64,000 nt of DNA from the NCBI GenBank assembly GCA_934131005.1, contig CAKOYV010000006.1, positions 1-64,000 on the forward strand. Direction: 5' to 3'. The stretch is from an uncultured Bacilli bacterium. Lineage in GTDB: Bacteria; Bacillota_I; Bacilli_A; RF39; UBA660. This document shows, piece by piece, positions 51,449 to 59,549 of the stretch (positions are counted from its first letter, which is position 1; every line of letters starts with the position of its first letter). The position numbers and the translations under genes are program-made. Below the pieces are notes generated by a model. That model was not told where the DNA came from, did no database searches, and was given only the letters and a program-made list of their open reading frames with translations.

Positions 51449-52632
51449 AATACTTGACCAATACTTAGTAAATTACTTGTCAAGTTATTTAATTGTTTTA
51501 ATTCAGAGACAGTCGTATTATAGGCTTTAGCTATACTATATAGGCTGTCGCCACTTTTTACAGTGTAAGTTTTATTAGTAGGAGTTGTTGCTGTTGTAGG
51601 TAGTCGTAACACTTGACCAATACTTAGTAAATTACTTGTCAAGTTATTTAATTGTTTTAATTCAGAGACGGTTGTATTATAGGCTTTGGCTATGCTATAT
51701 AGGCTATCGCCACTTTTTACAGTGTAAGTTTTATTAGTAGGAGTTGCTGTTGTTGTAGGTAGTCGTAACACTTGACCAATACTTAGTAAATTACTTGTCA
51801 AGTTATTTAATTGCTTTAATTCAGAGACTGTTGTATTATAGGCTTTGGCTATGCTATATAGGCTGTCGCCACTTTTTACGGTGTAAGTTTTATTAGTAGG
51901 AGTTGTTGTTGTAGGTAGTCGTAACACTTGACCGATACTTAAGAGGTTGCTAGGGAGGTTATTTAATTGCTTTAATTCAGAGACGGTTGTTGAATATTTT
52001 TGGGCAATACTGTAAAGACTATCACCACTTTTTACTGTATAATAACCTTCTTTTTGGCTAGGAGTATAATTTAGACCTAAATAATTAGCAAGAGAAGTTA
52101 TAACAGCATCTGCTAGTAAGGTTTGGTTATTTAATAAATTATTTAATTCTTGAGAATTATTAACGTTACCATAAGATATTATTAAGGTTTCATTATTAGC
52201 AGTATCTCTTATTAGTTGATTATAATCCTTAGAAGTATCTGTTGGTAATCTTCTTTGATAGTATTTGTTTACTTCTTGGCCTTGTTTTTCAATTTCTTTA
52301 GCTATACTGCTAGCAAGGGTGTTATTATTTCTAAGGGCGTAAATTATTTCGGCTCCTGTTCCGTTTGAGGATAAGGTATTGGAAATAACAATTACATCTT
52401 GACCCGTTCCATAAAGTGATTTTATTTTATTTACTCTACTATTTACATCTAATGTTTCATCATTATCTCTAGTTAAGGCTACATCTACGCCTAATGATTT
52501 TAATTTATTATATATATATTTACTTATTTCTAAGTTATAATCTTTTTCTTTTAATGTACCACTAGTTACTCCGATGTCTTCACCTCCTCTACTTGCATCT
52601 ATAACAATCTTTTTTGAGGCTCTAAAATCCAT
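51433..52632 (-). CDS. LysM protein with degenerate amidase_3 domain
   Basis: A 399-aa protein without signal peptide. Residues about 8-190 align to the N-acetylmuramoyl-L-alanine amidase (amidase_3) fold: KKIVIDASRGGEDIGVTSG, KEKDYNLEISKYIY, VALTRDNDETLDVNSRVN. The metal and catalytic residues look lost: GHGG reads SRGG, the S-x-H-x-N segment reads VISNTLSS, and the final VEIGF-type Glu reads ISYGN. Four LysM domains follow (YTVKSGDSLYSIA..., three nearly identical). It probably binds glycan without cutting it; spore-coat or cortex localisation would fit the absence of a signal peptide but is inference. Confidence 0.82.
   Translation of the reverse strand: MDFRASKKIVIDASRGGEDIGVTSGTLKEKDYNLEISKYIYNKLKSLGVDVALTRDNDETLDVNSRVNKIKSLYGTGQDVIVISNTLSSNGTGAEIIYALRNNNTLASSIAKEIEKQGQEVNKYYQRRLPTDTSKDYNQLIRDTANNETLIISYGNVNNSQELNNLLNNQTLLADAVITSLANYLGLNYTPSQKEGYYTVKSGDSLYSIAQKYSTTVSELKQLNNLPSNLLSIGQVLRLPTTTTPTNKTYTVKSGDSLYSIAKAYNTTVSELKQLNNLTSNLLSIGQVLRLPTTTATPTNKTYTVKSGDSLYSIAKAYNTTVSELKQLNNLTSNLLSIGQVLRLPTTATTPTNKTYTVKSGDSLYSIAKAYNTTVSELKQLNNLTSNLLSIGQVLKISS
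51452..52080 (-). repeat. Tandem LysM repeats, 156-159-bp period
   Basis: Four copies encoding LysM domains with threonine/proline linkers. The block ACTTGACCAATACTTAG begins at 51452, 51611 and about 51770, with a diverged fourth at about 51926. The first three are nearly identical in DNA, including linkers, so they arose by recent duplication and may vary in number between strains. Confidence 0.85.
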
Positions 52633-52681
52633 TTACATCACCATTTAATTATATGATGAATTTTTTAAAATTTAACTAAAA

Positions 52682-52706
52682 AGAAAGTACAAATTTTGCA
52701 CTCTCT
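52682..52706 (-). terminator. Probable terminator of the GH31 gene
   Basis: Imperfect stem (minus strand AGAGAGTGCAAA / TTTGTACTTTCT) followed by T-rich sequence, 12 nt past the GH31 stop. Confidence 0.45.
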
Positions 52707-52717
52707 ATAATATTTTT

Positions 52718-55078
52718 TTATACGGTTTCAATATATTCAAGTAAACTTATAAACATTTTAATAAATTTAGGTTCTAATCCTTTTCGTTTTAATTTTCTAA
52801 TAGCAATTCTTTTCTTTTTTATTGTTAAATTGCTAAATAAAATATTATCTATTTTCTCTTTTAGAATTGTTTCTATTTCCAAGTCTTCTAAAATCCCCTT
52901 TATATCATCATTGATTAAACGAATAGTTGAATTTTCAATATTGTTACCTGAACATGTTATTTTAAGCGTCTGACCACTTTGAACATTAGGAATTTTGATA
53001 ATTAAATCATTAGCCTCTAAATTGGCCGTTGCAGGAATGTTATTTATACCATCCGTAACAGTAATGGATGAGGCTTGAGTATTTCTGAATTTGATAGTGT
53101 AATTTCTAATATTTGGAACTAACCCAAGAGAACCTTGTGGTGTTATTAATAATTCATACTGGTCTTTAGAATAATTAAAAGTATAATTAGTTGTTGCCCC
53201 TGTTTGAGTTTTATAATTATTGCTAATGCCATCATCTTCATATAAATTATATTCACCATTTGCTCCTGGAAAAATATCTACTTCTAAATTTTTGGGGTTG
53301 TTTGTATCAAAATCTAGAGACATAACAATAATAGAACCTTCTTTGCAGAAAACTGGATAATCATCATCTTTATAAAAGCTCATATAATATTTATTACCTA
53401 AGTATTTTTTGCCACTTTCGAATTCATACCAAGTACCTTCTGGGATAAAGATTCTTTGGACTACCCTATTCATAATTTTATTTTTAGGTTTAGTTATAGG
53501 ACAGATTAAGAATTGGCTGCCAAAGAAATATTGGTTTATATATAATGGCTCGTCGTATATTTTAGGATATTTATAATAAAGTGGTTGAACAATAGGACTA
53601 CCATTTTTGTGATAAATATAAGCTTCTGTATAAATATAAGGTATTAATTTATTTCTTAAAGTTAAGTATTTTTTTATTATTTCTTCTTTAGAGGTACTGA
53701 AGCGCCATGGTTCACGTCGATAATATCTGCCTCCATCGCTTGCTAGGACTAATAATGGACTGAAGGTACCAAATTGAATATATCTGATATATAATTCGAA
53801 ATCTTCGATTCCTTTATAAAATCCTCCAATAGCATTTGCTATATAACTAATTCCCATATTAGAAGCACTAGCGTTATAAAGAGGTAAAATGGATAATGTT
53901 TCCCAGTCTACAGTAGTTCTACCCGTATTAATTATGCCATATCTATGGATAGCTATATTATGATTTCTAGTTAAAACTAAGCTTCTACGATTAAATTTGA
54001 GACTATCTATTGCATAATGGTAATGATTAAATAGTGATAAGGTTATTTTATCGTTTAGATTATTATAATCGACATTAAAAGCATCAACACCATTAGCAAG
54101 TAAATTTAAGATAACATAGTTACTGTATGTGTTTATTTTATTATTATCGACGGGAATAAAGCTAGGGTTTTCTTCTTTTAATAGTGATGAGAAAGTTTGA
54201 TAGGTAGGAGCATCTTTTTCTATTTTAGTACTAGGATCAATGGTAAGTCCTAGTTTAATGTTATTTTTAGTAAGTATTTGTTTTAATTCCATAGGATTAA
54301 TAATTCTTTGATCAAAAGATGTAGGATCAGAAGATGAATGCCATTTATTACCTAGCATAAATACAGAAATTGGTATTTGAGCCTCTTTAAATTTAGTAAT
54401 AGTTTTGGCAATTTTAATATTGTTGTACTGCTCATTTTTAAACCACCAATTACCAAGAGCGTATCTAGGTATTAATTGTGGTTGTCCTGTTAATTGATAA
54501 TAATCTCTTAAGCATAGTCCTAAATCTTTACGATAAACAAAAACATATAAATCCATTTCTTTATTAGTGCGACTAACAAAATTGCCGTTACTATTTAGAA
54601 CTAAACTATCACTATCATCAATATAAGCAAAGCCATCGGTTGAATATAGTCCTTTAGATAGTTTTAATTTCCCTTTATAATCGTCTAATGAATAATTAAT
54701 AGTTCCAAAATTTCTAGCTTCCGGATGATGATAATACCATGAGCGATCTGTATTATTTAAAGTTATTTTAAGTGTATTACCAGGTGTTATTTTACTACCT
54801 TCAAAAGATTTTTCCATAACATAGTTAATAGTTAAGTAAGATGTGGTGATTTGGATTAGGGTTTCACTAGTAGATGTTGTATAGTTTACTTTATCAAAAT
54901 TTCTGAAGATAACTCTAGATGTTGGTCTGTCTTCAAAAATTCCATTTTCACTATACTCTAATCTTACTAATCTATCAGTAAGAATACTTATACGATACTT
55001 TTTTCCTAGTACTATATTTTCTTTTTTACACGTAGCATCTTTACTATTTGTAACGAAATAACTACCTACTGTATTCAT
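52718..55078 (-). CDS. Glycoside hydrolase family 31 protein
   Basis: A 786-aa GH31. The N-terminal beta domain is followed by the barrel with PRYALGNWWFKNEQYN near residue 205, VDAFNVDYNNLND (the Asp of VDY is the likely nucleophile), RSLVLTRNHNIAIHRYG, and RYIQFGTFSPLL. Several residues usually conserved are changed: the GD-T acid/base position reads GRTTVDW, the SHDIGGF block reads ANAIGGF, and the later His position reads LASDGG. A C-terminal helical tail of about 60 basic residues (LTIKKKRIAIRKLKRKG) is added. No signal peptide. Family is certain; activity is in doubt. Confidence 0.85.
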   Translation of the reverse strand: MNTVGSYFVTNSKDATCKKENIVLGKKYRISILTDRLVRLEYSENGIFEDRPTSRVIFRNFDKVNYTTSTSETLIQITTSYLTINYVMEKSFEGSKITPGNTLKITLNNTDRSWYYHHPEARNFGTINYSLDDYKGKLKLSKGLYSTDGFAYIDDSDSLVLNSNGNFVSRTNKEMDLYVFVYRKDLGLCLRDYYQLTGQPQLIPRYALGNWWFKNEQYNNIKIAKTITKFKEAQIPISVFMLGNKWHSSSDPTSFDQRIINPMELKQILTKNNIKLGLTIDPSTKIEKDAPTYQTFSSLLKEENPSFIPVDNNKINTYSNYVILNLLANGVDAFNVDYNNLNDKITLSLFNHYHYAIDSLKFNRRSLVLTRNHNIAIHRYGIINTGRTTVDWETLSILPLYNASASNMGISYIANAIGGFYKGIEDFELYIRYIQFGTFSPLLVLASDGGRYYRREPWRFSTSKEEIIKKYLTLRNKLIPYIYTEAYIYHKNGSPIVQPLYYKYPKIYDEPLYINQYFFGSQFLICPITKPKNKIMNRVVQRIFIPEGTWYEFESGKKYLGNKYYMSFYKDDDYPVFCKEGSIIVMSLDFDTNNPKNLEVDIFPGANGEYNLYEDDGISNNYKTQTGATTNYTFNYSKDQYELLITPQGSLGLVPNIRNYTIKFRNTQASSITVTDGINNIPATANLEANDLIIKIPNVQSGQTLKITCSGNNIENSTIRLINDDIKGILEDLEIETILKEKIDNILFSNLTIKKKRIAIRKLKRKGLEPKFIKMFISLLEYIETV

Positions 55079-55147
55079 ATAATCACCATCTTCTTATTCT
55101 TGTAATAATTATACAATAAGTGATAACTGTATGTCAAATATCTTCTT

Positions 55148-56113
55148 CTAAATTTTTTTGTTAAATAAATAATTTAGAATTTGATTTTTAGTTATGATTA
55201 ATAATATTTTGTTTTCATCACAAATAATGGCAATTTCTTTTTTTGATTTGATAAGCATCTTTATAACTAGCATTATTGTTACTTCTTTAGGAAATATTAA
55301 AATATTATTATAATAATTAGAAATTTTAAAGGTGTTTTTTGATTCAATTGCTATGGAAATTGCACCTTTTATTTTAGCATTTTCGATTAGAATATAAAAA
55401 TCATAATGATTGTTAGTTATTAATTTTAAAAGGCTAGATTTTGTTATGGGAGTATTTATTAGTAAGAAGGTATTTTGTTCTAGAGTCATGCTAGATACTA
55501 ATTTATTTGATGAAGAAAGAAGATTTAGAAAAAGAGTTTTTGTATATTTATCTAAAGATGATTGTTTTATTAGAAGGGCTATATCATCACTTTCTTGTTT
55601 GATGGGAGGTATTTTAAGTAATTTTAAGACAAAGTCTGTTGAAGATTTTAAAATTAAGATAAATGGTTTACAAACTATGATGACAAATTCAATTGTATTA
55701 ACCATTTTTAAAGCAATTTCTAAAGAATATGCAAGTCCTATCTTTTTTGGAACTAATTCTCCTATTATTAGAGTGAAATAAGATAAAATTATTGTAATAA
55801 TTACTATTAAAATATTAATTGTTATCTCTTTTGATATATAAGTTATGTTAAAATAAGATGCTATTGTAGAGGCGAATTTTTCCGAGGCAAAGGCACTGGC
55901 TAAAAAACCTGACATAGTTATCATTATTTGAATAGCAGATAAAAAGGAGCTAGAATCTTTTATTAAAGCTTTGATTCTTCTAGCTTTTTTATTTTGAGAT
56001 TTAACTAATTGTTCTAATTTAGATTTATTTAAGGATAGAAATGCTATTTCAGTTGCTGAAAAGATTCCATTTATAATTATTAAAATTAAGAGAGTTAATA
56101 ATTGGATTAGCAT
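55148..56113 (-). CDS. CNNM-domain (CorB/HlyC-like) membrane protein, reduced CBS part
   Basis: Start at 56113 (MLIQLLTLL), 5 nt after GGAGG; 321 aa. The CNNM (DUF21) domain is clear: IIINGIFSATEIAFLSLNKSKLEQL, then ITMSGFLASAFASEKFA and FTLIIGELVPKKIGLAYSLE. The C-terminal 150 residues correspond to a CBS pair but are poorly conserved, and the usual CorC/HlyC terminal domain is missing. Family members are linked to magnesium or cobalt efflux. The reduced regulatory part suggests altered control or decay. Confidence 0.8.
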   Translation of the reverse strand: MLIQLLTLLILIIINGIFSATEIAFLSLNKSKLEQLVKSQNKKARRIKALIKDSSSFLSAIQIMITMSGFLASAFASEKFASTIASYFNITYISKEITINILIVIITIILSYFTLIIGELVPKKIGLAYSLEIALKMVNTIEFVIIVCKPFILILKSSTDFVLKLLKIPPIKQESDDIALLIKQSSLDKYTKTLFLNLLSSSNKLVSSMTLEQNTFLLINTPITKSSLLKLITNNHYDFYILIENAKIKGAISIAIESKNTFKISNYYNNILIFPKEVTIMLVIKMLIKSKKEIAIICDENKILLIITKNQILNYLFNKKI

Positions 56114-56168
56114 ATAGACCTCCAATTAATAATATTAAATGGGTATGAAAAACATTAATAAATACTTG

Positions 56169-56918
56169 CTAACAAATACTGTCTATAAGATATTTTTCTT
56201 TGTAATTTTTATCTACTTTAACCATTTGTTTTAAAAGTTGTTTGTCTGTTTTTTCTAAAATATTAGGTATATTATTTTTTTCTAGTTGGCTTATAATGGT
56301 ATCATACCAATTGCCATCAGAAAATCTTTCAATAGTCATTAAATTAAATAAATATGCATCTAATTTTGAATCAATACAGCCATATTTTTTGATAAAATCA
56401 TGGGCATACCAAGGCAAAAAATCAATATTATAATTATTTACTTTCATATTATCAATATCGCCTATGATTACTTCTTTAGTTTGTTTATCAACAAAAAAAT
56501 TAAATGGAGTTATATCGCCATGAATAATTCCTATATCATGATATTTAATTAAAGTATCTTTTAATTTTTTTAGGTAAAAGATTAAACTTTCTCTGTCTAG
56601 TATTTCTTCATCAAAGGTATTACAATTTATTTTTTTATAACCATAACCTACGAATTTATCATTAATTGTGCAAGTAAAAAGTGGTTTTAGATAGTTTGTA
56701 AATTCAGGTGTAGATGATAAATATTTTAATTTGTTAAATTTATTTTGAGCAATTAATTCTATTTCTTTTTTTGATATTACTTTATTACCAAAATCTGGGT
56801 AAAATAATTTTATGACATTATTATTTATTTCTGTTACTGTTCCTTCTTTGCCCCAGTTAAAACGTTTATTTTGAATTTCATAGTAGTCCTTAATAGATAT
56901 TTTTTTATTTTCTAACAT
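56169..56918 (-). CDS. Protein-kinase-like protein
   Basis: A 249-aa kinase-fold protein. The catalytic loop is GIIHGDITPFNFFVDKQ (His-Gly-Asp...Asn) near residues 138-154, followed by the metal motif IIGDIDNMK in place of DFG. The N-lobe shows WGKEGTVTEINNNVIKLFYP with a Gly-rich-loop-like stretch and a Lys. It resembles RIO- or lipopolysaccharide-kinase-type small kinases. It overlaps by 7 nt with the HAD gene upstream, so the pair is co-translated; the substrate is unknown, and nucleic acid or small molecule is as likely as protein. Confidence 0.75.
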   Translation of the reverse strand: MLENKKISIKDYYEIQNKRFNWGKEGTVTEINNNVIKLFYPDFGNKVISKKEIELIAQNKFNKLKYLSSTPEFTNYLKPLFTCTINDKFVGYGYKKINCNTFDEEILDRESLIFYLKKLKDTLIKYHDIGIIHGDITPFNFFVDKQTKEVIIGDIDNMKVNNYNIDFLPWYAHDFIKKYGCIDSKLDAYLFNLMTIERFSDGNWYDTIISQLEKNNIPNILEKTDKQLLKQMVKVDKNYKEKYLIDSIC

Positions 56919-57496
56919 TTTATCCCTTCTTTTTTATCTTTTATTTTGGTTAAAACTTTTACTAGGTTATTTGTAACACATTCGTACTCACCTTTTAACT
57001 CACGATATTCGTACCTTACAAAATCTGAATATTTGCAAAGTGGTGCTGATAGGTTTATTTTAGGTAAATCTTCTTTAGTTAAGCCTTTAAACATATTTGG
57101 TTTGTAATAATTTAGTTTTAAAAGTTGATAGTCCCAATCATATTCATCATCTAAAATAACATATTTATCAACTTCATGGGTTGATAAATAATGAATAATC
57201 CCTAAGGTTCTATCAGATAATGGATGTTCTAAAAATACACCAGTAAAATTTGGATCAATAAAGTCTATGTCATTAAAGTTTAATTTATTTAAAAATTGTT
57301 TGATTCTTTTTTGTTTTGCTTTAGTACCGTTCATAAGCCATGAAGAAATAACTACTATTTTGGAATGGGTTTGTCTTGTTAGTTTTTTTAAAACTAAATA
57401 AGATTCTGCTTTAACTGAATTTTTTACTTTTAAGCCACTATCGTTTATAACGCCATCAAAATCCAAAAATATAATATTATTCTCTTTCTTTTCCAT
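56912..57496 (-). CDS. HAD-like hydrolase (Swiss-army-knife RNA-repair HAD type)
   Basis: A 194-aa HAD protein: motif I NIIFLDFDGVIND (nucleophile D and acid D), motif II VVISSWLMNGT, and late acidic VILDDEYDWDYQLL. The pattern FLDFDGVIND..., SSW near residue 55 and ILDDE near 120 matches the HAD domain found in RNA-repair proteins (HAD_SAK). That group removes 3' or 2',3' phosphates of RNA ends in predicted repair pathways. Co-translation with a kinase recalls polynucleotide kinase-phosphatase pairs, though this is inference. It has its own promoter. Confidence 0.75.
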   Translation of the reverse strand: MEKKENNIIFLDFDGVINDSGLKVKNSVKAESYLVLKKLTRQTHSKIVVISSWLMNGTKAKQKRIKQFLNKLNFNDIDFIDPNFTGVFLEHPLSDRTLGIIHYLSTHEVDKYVILDDEYDWDYQLLKLNYYKPNMFKGLTKEDLPKINLSAPLCKYSDFVRYEYRELKGEYECVTNNLVKVLTKIKDKKEGIKC

Positions 57497-57502
57497 TTTT
57501 TA

Positions 57503-57559
57503 ATTCCCCCTGCTTTGTTAACTGACTGCTATTGTAGCATAAATTTATTTATTTATCAA
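57503..57559 (-). promoter_or_regulatory. Promoter and leader motif of the HAD/kinase pair
   Basis: TTGATA (57559-57554), 17 nt, TACAAT (57536-57531), then CAGTTAACAAAGCAGGGGG and AAT (57524-57503). The leader closely matches that at 43248-43228. Confidence 0.6.
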
Positions 57560-57606
57560 GCAGAAAAAATTTATAGAAATATTTTTTTAATTAAAAATAA
57601 AAAGAA

Positions 57607-57623
57607 GAGTCAAAAATAGACTC
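57607..57623 (-). terminator. Short terminator-like stem after rseP
   Basis: GAGTC/GACTC with a 7-nt loop and T-rich flank on the minus strand, 12 nt past the rseP stop. Confidence 0.4.
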
Positions 57624-57634
57624 CCTTTCTATGG

Positions 57635-58687
57635 TTATCCAATGAGATTTAGAACATCATGACAAGTTACATAAACCATTAAAATCATTAAGCAGATAAA
57701 ACCTATTCCAGTAATAGTTGCCTCTACATTAGCTGAAACTGGTTTTCTTCGAATCTTCTCAATTATTAAGAATAGGATATGACCTCCATCGAAAGCAGGA
57801 AATGGAATTAAATTTATAACGCCTACATTAACGCTTAAGTATGCTAATAAATATAATAAATTATCAACTCCTGTTTGGGATTGCTTATCAACTACTTCAT
57901 AAATACCTACTGGTCCAGATAAATCATTAACACTTAGTTTGCCAGTAAAAAGATATTTTACTGTTTCGTTCATAGATATTAATATTTCCTTAAATTGAAG
58001 AATTGCATATTTAGGTGCTGATAGTAGTCCCTTATAACTTTCTGTTTTACATCCAACGCCATACAAATAGGTAGCTTCCCCATTTTTACTTTTTTTCTTT
58101 TGAGGAACAACAGTAATATTTTTTGTTTCACCATTAGTATTTTTCACTTTAAATTTGATAGCAGATCCCTTCTTAGCAACAGATATTTTTAATCTTGCCT
58201 GAATCCAAGAAGATACTTTTTCATCATTTACTGCTACTAAGGTATCGCCATTACGAAGACCTGCTTGATAAGCTGGATATTTACTAGTAACATTATCTAA
58301 TTGCATTGTTGTTAAAGTGCCACCAAATATGGAGCATGAGACAAATAGTGTAACAATTGCTAGTAACATATTGAAACCAGGCCCCATAAAGAAAATTAGA
58401 AAACGTTGTAAGAAGCCTTTTTTGTATAATTTTTTATCTTCTGGTATAGTATTGTCGCCATCATCACCTTCTTCACCAGCTAATCTAACAAAACCTCCAA
58501 CAGGGATTAATCTTAGACAATACTCTGTTTCACTTCCTTCAGGTCTTTTTGACCATATTTTTTTACCCATTCCGATTGAATATTCATATACATAAACACC
58601 AAATAATTTGGCAAAAAGGAAATGCCCTAATTCATGAATTAAGACAATGGTTCCTAATATAACAATAAATAAAATTAAACTTACCAT
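57635..58687 (-). CDS. rseP: Site-2 protease RseP (RasP)
   Basis: A 350-aa membrane metalloprotease: zinc motif HELGHFLFAKLFGV at residues 18-31, VGGFVRLAGEEGDD, one PDZ domain at about 135-205 (KYPAYQAGLRNGDTLVAV), and the second ligand region INLIPFPAFDGGHILF. It cuts anti-sigma factors and signal peptide remnants within the membrane. It sits directly downstream of cdsA; the dxr gene that usually lies between them is absent. Confidence 0.95.
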   Translation of the reverse strand: MVSLILFIVILGTIVLIHELGHFLFAKLFGVYVYEYSIGMGKKIWSKRPEGSETEYCLRLIPVGGFVRLAGEEGDDGDNTIPEDKKLYKKGFLQRFLIFFMGPGFNMLLAIVTLFVSCSIFGGTLTTMQLDNVTSKYPAYQAGLRNGDTLVAVNDEKVSSWIQARLKISVAKKGSAIKFKVKNTNGETKNITVVPQKKKSKNGEATYLYGVGCKTESYKGLLSAPKYAILQFKEILISMNETVKYLFTGKLSVNDLSGPVGIYEVVDKQSQTGVDNLLYLLAYLSVNVGVINLIPFPAFDGGHILFLIIEKIRRKPVSANVEATITGIGFICLMILMVYVTCHDVLNLIG

Positions 58688-58696
58688 GCTTCCTCC

Positions 58697-59482
58697 TTAT
58701 ATTATACAAAATAAAATTATTAAACCAAGAGAGACAAAGATAACACTATCAAAGCGATCTAAAATTCCACCATGTCCTGGTATTAGATTAGAGTAGTCTT
58801 TTTTGTTAAAATATCTTTTAATGCCACTAAATACTAAATCTCCTAATTCAGATAGTAAAGTTAGTATTAGGCAGATGATGACAATATAGCTTATTCTAAG
58901 TCCACCTACAAACATATAATAATATACACTACCAATTATAACACCCATAATAGTTCCTATAAGACTGCCTTCAATAGTCTTTTTTGGTGAAATACTAGTA
59001 AGTTTATGCTTTCCTATTAGATTTCCACCTATATAAGCATATGTATCAGTTGCAAAAGCTATTATAAAGACAAAGATACATTTACTAATATTTATTTTAT
59101 CTAAAAGTATAATGTTATTAAAAGCATAACCTAGAAATAAAACCACTCCCATAATATATAGAGAATCTGTTATGTTATATTTTTTATGATCATTATAGAA
59201 AACAATTGGTATTGTTAATAGTAACATAGGTAGAGTTATAAGCAATTTATCTTCTAATTTATAAAAAATATTATTTAAAACAATAGCCATTAAGCTAACA
59301 TATCCTATAAATTTTACAACTTCAATATTTTGGTTTTTTTCTTTGTATTTTATATTCATAATTTCTCTATAGCCTAAAATAGCACATACTAGTATTACTA
59401 AGGCAAAAATTTGATATCCTGCCATTAGAGATAAAATGAGCGCTGCTAGCAATAAAGCGGCTCCTAATGTTCTTTTTTTCAT
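58697..59482 (-). CDS. cdsA: Phosphatidate cytidylyltransferase
   Basis: A 261-aa CdsA with seven to eight membrane helices and the signature SELGDLVFSGIKRYFNKKDYSNLIPGHGGILDRFDS near the C-terminus; ATDTYAYIGGNLIGKHKL precedes it. It makes CDP-diacylglycerol, the precursor of acidic phospholipids. It lies 9 nt upstream of rseP in one transcript. Confidence 0.96.
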   Translation of the reverse strand: MKKRTLGAALLLAALILSLMAGYQIFALVILVCAILGYREIMNIKYKEKNQNIEVVKFIGYVSLMAIVLNNIFYKLEDKLLITLPMLLLTIPIVFYNDHKKYNITDSLYIMGVVLFLGYAFNNIILLDKINISKCIFVFIIAFATDTYAYIGGNLIGKHKLTSISPKKTIEGSLIGTIMGVIIGSVYYYMFVGGLRISYIVIICLILTLLSELGDLVFSGIKRYFNKKDYSNLIPGHGGILDRFDSVIFVSLGLIILFCII

Positions 59483-59549
59483 TTACTTACCACATCCTTA
59501 ATCTTAAAATAATTATATAATAAAAAAGAATAATATTCAATATCAAATA

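Noticed and set aside
51452..52080. CRISPR-like regular repeats
   Set aside because: The units are about 159 bp, contiguous and in frame, and encode LysM domains; there are no spacers.
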